Positions 1-7,485 of a stretch of 28,705 nucleotides of DNA are shown here, piece by piece. The position numbers and the translations under genes were made by a program. Numbering within the stretch: the stretch's first letter is position 1; each line of letters opens with the position of its first letter. The DNA comes from an uncultured Eubacteriales bacterium. GTDB taxonomy: Bacteria; Bacillota; Clostridia; Oscillospirales; CAG-272. Location of the stretch: the NCBI GenBank assembly GCA_910586545.1, contig CAJUIQ010000021.1, positions 1 to 28,705 on the forward strand, in the 5' to 3' direction. The notes beneath the pieces were generated by a model. The model made no database searches. It had not been told where the DNA came from and was given only the letters and a program-made list of their open reading frames with translations.

Positions 1-201
1 TCTGGACTGCTGCTCACCGCAGTAATTTTAATTGGGTCTGCCTTTAAAGAAAGTGGTGCGGATACCTATTCCCCGGTAGTTGCTTCCCTGCTTTATGTCT
101 TTGTTCCCCTTACTGGAGGCGCCGGCGGATTTCTCGCAGGACTTTCTGGAAGAAATCAAAAACGAAAAAAAGTACATGCACCCAAAAGAAAGAAAAGATA
201 A
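1..201 (+). CDS. Small membrane protein, 3' end only
   Basis: The window opens inside this gene; frame 1 is open from base 1 to a TAA at 199-201 (66 codons visible). The visible part has two hydrophobic stretches (about residues 2-13 and 24-47, the second glycine-rich: LTGGAGGFLAG) and ends in a strongly basic tail (RNQKRKK...KRKKR), so it is a membrane protein with a probably cytoplasmic C-terminus. The layout resembles small Firmicute membrane proteins of the TIGR04086 type, but too little is visible to assign it. A hairpin terminator follows two bases after the stop. Confidence 0.7.
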   Translation, partial: SGLLLTAVILIGSAFKESGADTYSPVVASLLYVFVPLTGGAGGFLAGLSGRNQKRKKVHAPKRKKR

Positions 202-202
202 A

Positions 203-231
203 GAAAAAGCCTCCGGTTCGGAGGCTTTTTC
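203..231. terminator. Bidirectional intrinsic terminator
   Basis: GCCTCCG (209-215) pairs with CGGAGGC (219-225) around a GTT loop, flanked by A5 on the left and T5 on the right. It can end both the + strand membrane-protein gene and the convergent - strand LRR gene whose stop codon is at 232-234. Confidence 0.85.
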
Positions 232-2109
232 TTATTTAGAGGGTATAAAATTTCCAACCAAATATCGCTTCATATATACTACGTCAGCAGAAGTTACCAT
301 TCCATCTCCATCTATATCTCCCGCGACCTTTTCAGGGATATTCTGTGCAGACATTCGAACAATCTGCACCGCATCTGCCGGAGAAATGTCCCCGTCTCCG
401 TTAATATCACCGATAAGAATATATTCTGCCTGCAGCGTTATATCCTGTTCTGGAATAGTGACGGTAGTACTGCTGCTGGTAATGTCTGCAACTGTGTCAA
501 TATCACCGCTCCATCCTGCAAATCGGTATCCCCACCCATTGGATGTATAGAAATCGAGCGCTGCCAAGGGGATTTCCTGGCCAGGAGCATATACAAAAGA
601 TTCTCCGTTAATGGTTATAGTGCAGGACACTACATAAACCGTTACTTCCATAGGATAACTGGAATTTCCTGTATCGTAAGTGTAGGTAAAAAACGGCGCC
701 TCATATGGAATGGTCACAATTCCTGTTTGGGGATTCCACTCTCCTACAGAAATATTTATAATTTTATTAAAGTTGTTAGGAGAAATAAGTTTTCCAAGAT
801 CAACAGCTTTTCCCCCTTCAGAAGATTCAATTGTAAGTTTGCGAGTTTGTCCGGAAATATCCGTCACAACCAGCGCTGTATTGCAGCTCATATCCAACTC
901 TGTCAGATAATTACCAGCGCAGCTCAGACTTGCTAGCGCTGTATTGCTGGCCACATGCAATTCTGTTAGCTGATTATTGTCGCAGTACAAATCCATTAGT
1001 TCCGTATTATTACTTACATCCAACTTTGTCAGAAGATTATTGTAGCAGTGCAACGTCATCAGCGATGCATTGTTTCCGACATCCAATTCTACCATCTGGT
1101 TGTAACCAATGTACAATTCGTTCAGCGCCGTATTACTACTCGTATCTAATTTCGTCAGCTGGTTATTTTCGCAACTTAAGATCATCAGCGCCGCATTGCG
1201 GCTCGCATTTAATTCTACCAACTGATTATAACCGCACTCCAAATAGGTCAGTGCCGTACAACCACTCACATCCAATTTTTTTAGTTGATTATAGCTACAG
1301 TCTAAATCGTCCAGCGCTATACAATCTTTCACATCTAGCTCCGTTAACTGGTTATTATAGCAATACAAAGTGGTAAGCGCTGTACAACCACTCACATCCA
1401 CTTCCATAAGCTGATTGCTGTAGCATTGCAAAAGCGTTAGCGCCTTGTTACTACTCACATTCAATTTTGTTAGCTGGTTTCTGGCACAGTTTAAATAATC
1501 CAGAGTCGTATTGCTTACATCCAGGTCCATAAGCCAGTTATCTTCACATTGCAAAGTCGTTAGCTTTGTGCAGCCGCTCACATTTAAATTTCTCAACTTG
1601 TTGTTGCTGCAATCTAAATAATACAGTTCTGTACACGCTCTTACTTCCAGTTTCTCTAGTTGGTTGTATTCGCAGCGCAAAGTCGTCATCGCCGTATTGT
1701 TGCTTAGATCCAATTCGGTCAATGTGTTTCCCGAACATATCAGTTCTACTAAAGCTGTAAAAAATTCTATTCCACGCAAAGATGCAATTTTGCCTCCAGA
1801 AACATATATGCGTGCGATTTCTGCCTCTTCCTGAGAGAAATACTGGTCATTTGAACCATTACGTTGCCATAAATAGTTTCTGAAGACATCATCTGGGACA
1901 TTATTCTCACAAATATGCAATTCTCCCTCTGCATTTATACATGCAGACACACCATTGAACATACCAAGGGTGTGTCCCTCGCACGCCACAAATGCGCCCA
2001 GCCCATCCGAATCGGTCTGCTCCAAAGCCGCATGGCCTCTACACAATATCCCAAACAAAATACATAATACTAACATCAGAGTCAAGCTCTGTTTTCCAAT
2101 ATGTCTCAC
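232..2109 (-). CDS. Secreted leucine-rich repeat protein with type I dockerin
   Basis: 625 residues. Residues 1-28 are a signal peptide (basic start, hydrophobic core, GHA-type cleavage site). A short N-terminal domain (30-115) leads into about 14 leucine-rich repeats of 21 residues (about 130-423) of the pattern LxxLxCxxNxLTELDVSxNTA, with a regularly placed Cys. Then come a linker, an InlB B-repeat/List-Bact-rpt-like domain (about 510-563, ending in ITLQAEY) and a dockerin (564-625) with two calcium loops, GDINGDGDIS and GDIDGDGMVT, each followed by the AD...V helix start. In cellulosome systems, type I dockerins bind cohesins, so the protein is probably exported and docked on a scaffold; the LRR domain would bind a protein or glycan ligand (inference). 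The start used is GTG at 2107-2109, with a weak AAAGGCGG upstream; a nearby downstream start is possible. It has its own promoter and a structured leader. No enzyme domain is seen. Confidence 0.88.
   Translation of the reverse strand: MRHIGKQSLTLMLVLCILFGILCRGHAALEQTDSDGLGAFVACEGHTLGMFNGVSACINAEGELHICENNVPDDVFRNYLWQRNGSNDQYFSQEEAEIARIYVSGGKIASLRGIEFFTALVELICSGNTLTELDLSNNTAMTTLRCEYNQLEKLEVRACTELYYLDCSNNKLRNLNVSGCTKLTTLQCEDNWLMDLDVSNTTLDYLNCARNQLTKLNVSSNKALTLLQCYSNQLMEVDVSGCTALTTLYCYNNQLTELDVKDCIALDDLDCSYNQLKKLDVSGCTALTYLECGYNQLVELNASRNAALMILSCENNQLTKLDTSSNTALNELYIGYNQMVELDVGNNASLMTLHCYNNLLTKLDVSNNTELMDLYCDNNQLTELHVASNTALASLSCAGNYLTELDMSCNTALVVTDISGQTRKLTIESSEGGKAVDLGKLISPNNFNKIINISVGEWNPQTGIVTIPYEAPFFTYTYDTGNSSYPMEVTVYVVSCTITINGESFVYAPGQEIPLAALDFYTSNGWGYRFAGWSGDIDTVADITSSSTTVTIPEQDITLQAEYILIGDINGDGDISPADAVQIVRMSAQNIPEKVAGDIDGDGMVTSADVVYMKRYLVGNFIPSK
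841..1722 (-). repeat. Tandem ~63-bp LRR-coding repeats
   Basis: About 14 diverged tandem units of 63 bp (one of 60 bp), each encoding one 21-residue leucine-rich repeat. Neighbouring units share short blocks, such as the codons for LxCxxNQL and LDVS, so the stretch could expand or contract by recombination. Confidence 0.8.
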
Positions 2110-2174
2110 TTTACACCATCCGCCTTTTTCGTTCTATTGATATCTAATTGAATCGTAGTCATTATACTATGATT

Positions 2175-2257
2175 TTCCGCCGGGTACGGCGGTGCAGCGG
2201 AGAAGCCGCTGCCAATCAGTCGTCAATAATCCCTGCTTACCAATGCCATGGTAAGTA
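2175..2257 (-). promoter_or_regulatory. Structured mRNA leader element, copy 1
   Basis: Read on the - strand just after the LRR promoter, three hairpins follow in a row: CTTACCA/TGGTAAG (2236-2255), a bare stretch containing TTATTGACGAC, then GCAGCGG/CCGCTGC (2194-2212, loop AGAAG) and CCGCCG/CGGCGG (2177-2192, loop GGTA). The last two hairpins and the TTATTG-CG-C block recur in the same order at 16527-16597 upstream of another - strand gene, with different but still pairing bases in the middle stem. It does not match the conserved core of any riboswitch I know. It could be a riboswitch-like or protein-binding leader, or a dispersed palindromic repeat. Confidence 0.6.
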
Positions 2258-2263
2258 GAAATT

Positions 2264-2293
2264 ATTATACCATAAATCCTCCATCCCTGTCAA
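2264..2293 (-). promoter_or_regulatory. Promoter of the LRR-dockerin gene
   Basis: On the - strand, a perfect TTGACA (complement of 2288-2293) is followed by an 18-base spacer and a perfect TATAAT (complement of 2264-2269). Transcription would start near 2257, giving a leader of about 147 bases that contains the three-hairpin element. Confidence 0.7.
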
Positions 2294-2312
2294 ATCTTCC
2301 ATATTTTCCCGC

Positions 2313-2360
2313 TTGATCTTTTCGACATAAAAATATATAATAAGACAAAACATTTGTTCG
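2313..2360 (+). promoter_or_regulatory. Promoter and LexA-like box of the Y-family polymerase gene
   Basis: TTGATC (2313-2318), 17-base spacer, TATAAT (2336-2341). Just downstream, AAAACATTTGTTCG (2347-2360) matches the Gram-positive LexA/DinR operator (CGAAC-N4-GTTCG) perfectly in the right half and 3/5 in the left half, between the -10 box and the ribosome binding site. SOS control of the following gene is an inference. Confidence 0.55.
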
Positions 2361-2372
2361 GAGGATACTGCT

Positions 2373-3623
2373 TTGAAGCGAGTTATTCTACATTCTGATC
2401 TGAATAACTTTTACGCTTCCGTAGAATGCCTGCAACAGCCTAGCCTACGAAATAAACCGGTGGCAGTAGCAGGAGATCGTGAAGCGCGGCATGGGATCGT
2501 ACTAGCCAAAAATGAAGCGGCCAAACGATGCGGCGTAAAAACAGGCCATCCTCTTTGGATGGCCAAGCAAAAATGCAAGGATATCATCTTTATACCCCCA
2601 CATTATGATAAATATATGAAATTTTCCAAGGCAGTCTGGGAAATTTACAGACAGTATACCGATCAGGTAGAAAGCTTTGGTGTGGACGAATGCTGGCTGG
2701 ACGTATCCGGCAGCACAGCTTTGTTCGGAAGTGGGCAGGATATTGCAAATGCAATTCGACGCCGCATCAAGCAGGAACTGGGCCTGACGGTGAGTGTTGG
2801 TGTATCCTACAATAAAATTTTTGCAAAGCTTGGTTCAGATCTAAAAAAGCCGGACGCTACTACAGTGATCCGACAGGATAACTTCAAAGAAATCGTGTGG
2901 CCTCTTTCTGTGGGGGAATTGTTGTATGTAGGCGCCTCTACATGCAATCGCCTGCGCCGCTGCGGCATCGAAACCATAGGCGCCTTAGCCAAAACAGACC
3001 CTGTCTTTTTAGAATCCCTTTTGGGAAAACATGGACGAACACTATGGCTGTTTGCAAATGGCTTGGATACCTCTCCTGTGAGCAATATCGGTGCAAAATC
3101 CATGATCAAGTCTATCAGCAACAGCACCACGACCAATCGGGATCTCCTTTCAGATCAAGACATTCGAATCGTTCTTTATATGCTTTGCGAAAGTGTATCT
3201 GCCCGGATGCGTGAATACGGTTTTATCTGCAAAACTGTTCAGGTAGGAATCCGCGACAATTCCCTCCACTGGATTGAACGGCAAGGCGCTCTCACCATCC
3301 CTAACCGTACTACTGCTTCTCTTTTCCAAAAGGCGTATAATCTCGTAAAGACCAATCAAACCGGTAGGCCAATCCGAAGTTTAAGTGTACGAGCATGCGA
3401 TCTGCAGCTTCCACAGACAGAACAGATGTCTTTCCTGTCAGACATTTCCGCTGTGCAAAAGCAGGAGCAATTGGAAGAAACAGTAGACAATCTTCGCCGG
3501 CGCTATGGCCAATCTTCTCTACGCCGGGGAATCATGCTTTTAGACACTTCTCTTTCCAAATTTGATCTACGTCAAAATCCTATCAGCATCGCTGGCGCTA
3601 TTTTTACAGAGGAATTTTCATAA
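2373..3623 (+). CDS. dinB: DNA polymerase IV-type Y-family translesion polymerase
   Basis: 416 residues. It copies damaged DNA as a low-fidelity polymerase. Catalytic carboxylates are visible: D9 in LHSDLNNFYASVE (palm motif 1) and D105/E106 in FGVDECWLDVSG. The helix-hairpin-helix thumb lies around LRRCGIETIGALA, followed by a little-finger domain. The C-terminal QMSFL at about 351-355 looks like a sliding-clamp-binding motif. The start is TTG at 2373-2375, placed by GGAGG at 2360-2364 with 8 bases of spacing; no nearby ATG fits. The upstream LexA-like box suggests damage induction. It ends 10 bases from the convergent flippase gene. It could also be called a UvrX/YqjW-type polymerase; the Y-family assignment itself is firm. 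Confidence 0.93.
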   Translation: MKRVILHSDLNNFYASVECLQQPSLRNKPVAVAGDREARHGIVLAKNEAAKRCGVKTGHPLWMAKQKCKDIIFIPPHYDKYMKFSKAVWEIYRQYTDQVESFGVDECWLDVSGSTALFGSGQDIANAIRRRIKQELGLTVSVGVSYNKIFAKLGSDLKKPDATTVIRQDNFKEIVWPLSVGELLYVGASTCNRLRRCGIETIGALAKTDPVFLESLLGKHGRTLWLFANGLDTSPVSNIGAKSMIKSISNSTTTNRDLLSDQDIRIVLYMLCESVSARMREYGFICKTVQVGIRDNSLHWIERQGALTIPNRTTASLFQKAYNLVKTNQTGRPIRSLSVRACDLQLPQTEQMSFLSDISAVQKQEQLEETVDNLRRRYGQSSLRRGIMLLDTSLSKFDLRQNPISIAGAIFTEEFS

Positions 3624-3633
3624 GTCTATGAAT

Positions 3634-5142
3634 CTACGCAGCCTGTTGCTTACGTTCCTGCAGCACCACTTTCACATTTTTCAAAAGCCGCACATTGCAG
3701 ATACAGTTTAAAAGGAAATATGCCGCCGCAACAATAGCGGAAATAACAATGCCATGTACCACAAAAGAACCGTAACTACCCACATGAAGCGTGATATTTT
3801 TATTGATCAAAACAATACCGATAAACAATAACCCATTAACAAAGATATTCTTATATCCAGCGATTACCTTCCGCTTTAAGATGTGACGGCTTGCAAAAAT
3901 AAGCATGTCATTCATCCGATACAAAAGCGCTATAATGGTGCCGGCCAAAACACCGTAAATTCCAAAAAACTGGACAAGAACCAGCGAAGCTACCAGGTTA
4001 ATAATCGCTTCCGCCAGACTGCGGCCCTGCGTTTTTCGAGCATTTCCTGTAACAGTAATCAGACGGGATGCAACTGCACGAGTACCGGACATAATATTGA
4101 TCACCGAAAACAGCAGCGGGACATATGGAATAATATAATTTGTGTCTGTAATATCTCTTGTATACAATGCGACAAAGGGGATGGCCAAAATATAGGCAAT
4201 GCTGAAAATGATAAATACGACCATGGTATAAATAGTATCATATGTTTCATAAAGGAGCAAAAACTTTTTATGATCTTTGTAGTGATTCTGCCCAAGAAGG
4301 AATCCCAGTCCGCCGTTCGCCGTATTGACTAAGGTATTTAAAGCAGAGAATACCAGGTTATATACGCCATACACGCTGGAAAGAAGAAGCCCGCAAAAAG
4401 TAGAAATAATAAATACATCCGTATTATAAAAGATTGCCGTAGAAACCTCATGAATGATAAAAGCCCCACGCTGTTCCAACAAATTTTTGTCTGCATTCTT
4501 TTTATATACGATCCAGGGATATTTCTTCTTACAATAAGAATAGGTTACAATGACCTTTACAATTACCATTACAAAATTGGCAATCTGGACACTGATCACA
4601 TTGAACCCGATAGAAATGAGCACAATTTTAGCAACAGAAGTCAATACATATCCTAAAAGCTCTACATTTTCTGTCACATACTTATGGGCGTCCGCATCTA
4701 AAAGCTGGTTATATACCGCACAGAAATAATAGGAAATGCATCCTGTCAGACCTTGGATGAAAACCACCCAAAAAATCGTCATCTTATCGATTTCAGAAGA
4801 GACGCACCAAGGATATATTACGGCAAACAAAACCACTGCCCCCAAATATAGGACAGTCACCTCTCGAAAATACCGGCGCGCCGCCGAAATCACGTTGCTG
4901 GCAGTATCTCTGTCGCCATCATCCAAAGGACGATATAAGGCGTTTACCGCCGCATTGCCGATACCTGCTTCCAAAAGCGCAATATATGTATAAATTTGTG
5001 TAACTGTCGTCAGAAGACCGTTAACTTCTGATCCAAATGCTTTGATCAGAAGCTGCGGGACGATCATTCCAAACGCCAGAACGATCAATTTGGAACCAAA
5101 TCCAAATGCAACATTTTTAACAACCGATTTTCCGCCGCGCAT
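3634..5142 (-). CDS. Polysaccharide/oligosaccharide flippase (Wzx-like, MOP superfamily)
   Basis: 502 residues from the ATG at 5140-5142, chosen because AAAGGAG lies 8 bases upstream; an in-frame ATG 27 bases further up lacks a site. Hydrophobic segments are spread along the whole length, consistent with about 12-14 membrane spans. The N-terminus (KNVAFGFGSKLIVLAFGMIVPQ, then FGSEVNGLLTTVTQIYTYIALLEAGIG) is typical of lipid-linked oligosaccharide flippases of the RfbX/Wzx group, which move undecaprenyl-linked glycan units across the cytoplasmic membrane. No glycosyltransferases or polymerase lie beside it, so its substrate cannot be inferred. It has its own strong promoter. Confidence 0.85.
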   Translation of the reverse strand: MRGGKSVVKNVAFGFGSKLIVLAFGMIVPQLLIKAFGSEVNGLLTTVTQIYTYIALLEAGIGNAAVNALYRPLDDGDRDTASNVISAARRYFREVTVLYLGAVVLFAVIYPWCVSSEIDKMTIFWVVFIQGLTGCISYYFCAVYNQLLDADAHKYVTENVELLGYVLTSVAKIVLISIGFNVISVQIANFVMVIVKVIVTYSYCKKKYPWIVYKKNADKNLLEQRGAFIIHEVSTAIFYNTDVFIISTFCGLLLSSVYGVYNLVFSALNTLVNTANGGLGFLLGQNHYKDHKKFLLLYETYDTIYTMVVFIIFSIAYILAIPFVALYTRDITDTNYIIPYVPLLFSVINIMSGTRAVASRLITVTGNARKTQGRSLAEAIINLVASLVLVQFFGIYGVLAGTIIALLYRMNDMLIFASRHILKRKVIAGYKNIFVNGLLFIGIVLINKNITLHVGSYGSFVVHGIVISAIVAAAYFLLNCICNVRLLKNVKVVLQERKQQAA

Positions 5143-5174
5143 ATCCCCGCTCCTTTTGAAAAAATACAAAAATC

Positions 5175-5203
5175 AGTATATCATGAATTGAAAATTTTGT
5201 CAA
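5175..5203 (-). promoter_or_regulatory. Promoter of the flippase gene
   Basis: On the - strand, TTGACA (complement of 5198-5203), a 17-base spacer, and TATACT (complement of 5175-5180), about 30 bases before the start codon. Confidence 0.75.
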
Positions 5204-5274
5204 TGAAATAAAAATCCCACTTTTGCTTTTCGTGTTGCTGAAAGCCGTTTTTGGAAGTATTGTTACACATAGAG

Positions 5275-5757
5275 TTACGATACAAAGTATTGTTCAAGTT
5301 CACTTCTGTTTTTAAAAATGATTATAGTTTTGTTGCAATATGTTTCAAGTAAATCATAAATTACAGGCAACTGGTCTTTGGGAAAATCCATAATCCACTG
5401 TTTAAATTCTTCATCAAATGTATGTTCAATCCAAGGCAGGTCTTCACGTTGCTTTCCAATTCGACTATAAGCACTAGAAAGGCAGAGCTCCAGCTTAAAA
5501 TCCAACAGGAAAACCGTATCACATTTTTCCAGGCGCATCGGAAGCGTCCGAAGATAATTACCATCAATAATCCATTTATCCTTGGAAAGAATTTCATTTA
5601 ACCGATTGTCAAACACATCCCTTGATACATTGCTCCTATCCGGTTTATGCCAAATCATATCCAAATAAAATAGCGGAAGCCCCGTCTTATCTCTAAGCCG
5701 TCTTGAAAACGTGCTTTTCCCACTTCCGGGACAACCAATTACAATTACTTTTTTCAT
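5275..5757 (-). CDS. P-loop kinase-like protein (adenylate kinase/FlaR-related)
   Basis: 160 residues. It opens with MKKVIVIGCPGSGKST, a textbook Walker A loop directly after strand 1, as in small nucleotide kinases. IIDGNY at about residues 63-68 matches the substrate-side motif of adenylate-kinase-like proteins often annotated 'topology modulation protein FlaR' or 'AAA family ATPase', and VFLLDF fits the Walker B strand. The basic residues needed for a lid are near 90-100 (SRIGKQRED). The substrate is unknown. The ATG is preceded by GAGGA at about 10 bases. It stands alone: 140 bases separate it from the upstream polyferredoxin gene and its terminator, and the flippase promoter lies downstream. 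Confidence 0.75.
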   Translation of the reverse strand: MKKVIVIGCPGSGKSTFSRRLRDKTGLPLFYLDMIWHKPDRSNVSRDVFDNRLNEILSKDKWIIDGNYLRTLPMRLEKCDTVFLLDFKLELCLSSAYSRIGKQREDLPWIEHTFDEEFKQWIMDFPKDQLPVIYDLLETYCNKTIIIFKNRSELEQYFVS

Positions 5758-5880
5758 TGATACCTATTCCTCAAATATCTATTTGCTGTTTTCGCTATAT
5801 CACAGAAAACTCTGCCATTCAATCTAAATCAGTGAAATTTCCGATGTCCAAATTCAGTCACACCAATGGTAGAAGGGAGA

Positions 5881-5910
5881 AAAAAGCCTGACATTTGTCA
5901 GACTTTTTTG
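5881..5910 (-). terminator. Intrinsic terminator of the redox module
   Basis: A short hairpin (CTGAC/GTCAG around an AAAT-type loop) with A6 on one side and T6 on the other sits right at the stop codon of the polyferredoxin gene. On the - strand it ends the long transcription unit that begins near 11974. Confidence 0.65.
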
Positions 5911-6785
5911 TTCTGCTTCAATTGTTCAAGCTCTCTGCTACCAAAAGAAAACCCAGAAGTGATCGCCCCAGTATGGCAAATTTCCTTGCACTTACCGCAT
6001 CGAATACATTCCAGATGGTTCACCTCTCTTACCGGGCGAATCTGCATAGGACAAATCTTTTCACATTGTTTGCATCCGGTACATTTTTGAAGATCTATAT
6101 GATATCGGTATATGGAAACCTTATTAAACAGCGCATAAATTGCGCCAAGCGGGCAGATATATTTGCAGAAAGGACGATAAATGAATATAGACAGAAGCAC
6201 CGTAACAATAAGAATCACCAGTTTCCACTGAAAAAGGAATCCGATCACACTTTGCAGCGCCGGATTTGTAGAAACTAAAGGGACCCCGCCTTCCAACGTG
6301 CCTGCAGGACAAATCCATTTACAAAACCACGGAGCACCTGTACCTGCTGCGTCCACAATAAACAAAGGAAGTAAAATAACAAATACAAGCAAAATAATAT
6401 ATTTTAGCCATCGCAGAGGCCTGTCCAAACGAAAAGTACCTATTTTTTTCACGAAAGGGATTTTATAAAGCAGCTCCTGTACCAAACCAAATGGACATAA
6501 AAAGCCGCAAACAAGGCGTCCAAGCACTGTTCCAATTAACAAAAAGAAACCAAGCAAATAAAAAGACGCTTTATATTTTGCACTTCCAAGCACCGCCTGC
6601 AAAGAGCCGATAGGACAGGATCCAAGGCTTCCTGGGCAGGAATAACAGTTTAGTCCTGGAACGCAAAGATTCTTCAGTCTGCCGTTATAAATTTTCCCCT
6701 GGAAAAATCCTATAATATAGCCGTTGGTCAAAACAGCCCATACACCCTGCACCGTTTTTCTGAAATTAAAAGGCCATTTAGCCAA
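5898..6785 (-). CDS. Membrane-bound 4Fe-4S polyferredoxin (NapH/MauN-like)
   Basis: 295 residues. Probably passes electrons across or along the cytoplasmic membrane. Hydrophobic segments (about 75-92, 126-146, 185-203) alternate with cysteine motifs: C93GFLC97P, C155KWIC159P and C207KYIC211P, the CxxxCP signatures of the NapH/RdxA/MauN family, plus an N-terminal Cys cluster (C41, C47, C50, C57). The C-terminus carries two ferredoxin 4Fe-4S motifs (C235-C238-C241-C245 and C260-C263-C266-C270). The start is TTG at 6783-6785, inside the end of the preceding CXXC gene (8-base overlap), with GGAG about 10 bases upstream, so translation is coupled. Downstream of a TlpA-like lipoprotein, it may supply reducing power to extracytoplasmic thiols; this is inference from gene order. 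Confidence 0.85.
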   Translation of the reverse strand: MAKWPFNFRKTVQGVWAVLTNGYIIGFFQGKIYNGRLKNLCVPGLNCYSCPGSLGSCPIGSLQAVLGSAKYKASFYLLGFFLLIGTVLGRLVCGFLCPFGLVQELLYKIPFVKKIGTFRLDRPLRWLKYIILLVFVILLPLFIVDAAGTGAPWFCKWICPAGTLEGGVPLVSTNPALQSVIGFLFQWKLVILIVTVLLSIFIYRPFCKYICPLGAIYALFNKVSIYRYHIDLQKCTGCKQCEKICPMQIRPVREVNHLECIRCGKCKEICHTGAITSGFSFGSRELEQLKQNKKV

Positions 6786-6963
6786 TTCCGATACACTCCA
6801 GACATATATAAGTTGCTTTCATAAACACAGTGCGCACTTCATCCCTCCAAATTCCTGCCGCAATTGCTAAAGCGCCAACCGCTATAAGCAGTATTTGAAG
6901 AAACAGTAATTTATCCGTTCGTCTCTTCAAGGGCTTCCTGGACAAGCTTACCCCATTCTTCAT
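6778..6963 (-). CDS. CXXC miniprotein, CD1871A family
   Basis: 61 residues if started at the ATG at 6961-6963 (AAGGGG 9 bases upstream). One transmembrane helix (about 19-37: LLFLQILLIAVGALAIAAG) is followed by RDEVRTVFMKATYICLECIGIG; the ICLECIGIG ending with its CxxC pair is the hallmark of the CD1871A family of Clostridia. The function is not established; the two cysteines next to the membrane suggest thiol or metal chemistry. It overlaps the end of the TlpA gene by 53 bases and the start of the polyferredoxin gene by 8. A shorter version starting at TTG 6928-6930 (51 residues, AGGAAG close upstream) would match the usual family length better and cut the overlap; I cannot decide. Confidence 0.75.
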   Translation of the reverse strand: MKNGVSLSRKPLKRRTDKLLFLQILLIAVGALAIAAGIWRDEVRTVFMKATYICLECIGIG

Positions 6964-7456
6964 AATCTCTCGCCCCTTCTACCTTTTTTATTATATTTCC
7001 CGCACTATCTACAAAAAATGTAGTGGGAAAATACTGCATCGTACGGATAAAAGTCTGCTGCAAAGCAGCATCCGGCAGAATTACCGTATAATTTGCGCCT
7101 GCGTCTTCCAATAAAGTTTGCGCCGATGCAATTGTATCCGTATCTTTTTCTCCAAGTTCCGTGACACCGTCTTGCAGCACACCTACAATTGCAACACCCT
7201 TATCCTGAAAGTCCTGGCTGATTTTCTGCAGATGGGGCAATTCTGCCACGCAAGGGGGACACCAAGTAGCCCAAACATTGAAAACCGTTAGCTTGTTTGC
7301 AGAAAGTTCTGCCAAAGTGAACGCATCCCCCTCCAACGTAGTCGTGTCAATATCCAATCCAGGCGACACCTCTCCTATGGAATCTTCATCCTTCCCACAT
7401 CCAGCAACACACAAGCCTATAAGCAGCAAACTCAGCAGCAGCGCCATCCTTTTCAT
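6911..7456 (-). CDS. TlpA/ResA-like thioredoxin-fold lipoprotein
   Basis: 181 residues. A lipoprotein signal with lipobox LCVAGC (Cys20 would be lipidated) anchors it outside the membrane. The redoxin domain (about 45-178) has FNVWATWCPPC with the catalytic pair C66-C69, and YFPTTFFVD with the cis-Pro typical of thioredoxin folds. Such proteins reduce extracytoplasmic disulfides or heme-carrier cysteines and are usually re-reduced by CcdA/DsbD; here no CcdA is present and the neighbours are a CXXC membrane miniprotein and a polyferredoxin. It starts 29 bases after the beta-glucosidase stop with no terminator between, so read-through from the sugar operon is likely. Confidence 0.88.
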   Translation of the reverse strand: MKRMALLLSLLLIGLCVAGCGKDEDSIGEVSPGLDIDTTTLEGDAFTLAELSANKLTVFNVWATWCPPCVAELPHLQKISQDFQDKGVAIVGVLQDGVTELGEKDTDTIASAQTLLEDAGANYTVILPDAALQQTFIRTMQYFPTTFFVDSAGNIIKKVEGARDYEEWGKLVQEALEETNG

Positions 7457-7485
7457 AATGTAACTACCATTCCCTTTTTAAAAAT

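Noticed and set aside
930..1376. Open frame of 148 codons on the + strand inside the LRR gene
   Set aside because: It is the shadow of the 63-bp repeats of the - strand gene; no ribosome binding site, and the translation is an artefact of repeat periodicity.
841..1722. CRISPR-like array because of the regular ~63-bp repeats
   Set aside because: There are no identical repeats with unique spacers; the period is three times 21 codons and encodes leucine-rich repeats.
2177..2212. Simple intrinsic terminator between the LRR gene and dinB
   Set aside because: The genes are divergent, so no terminator is needed there, and neither strand has a T-run after the GC stems; the leader-element reading fits better.
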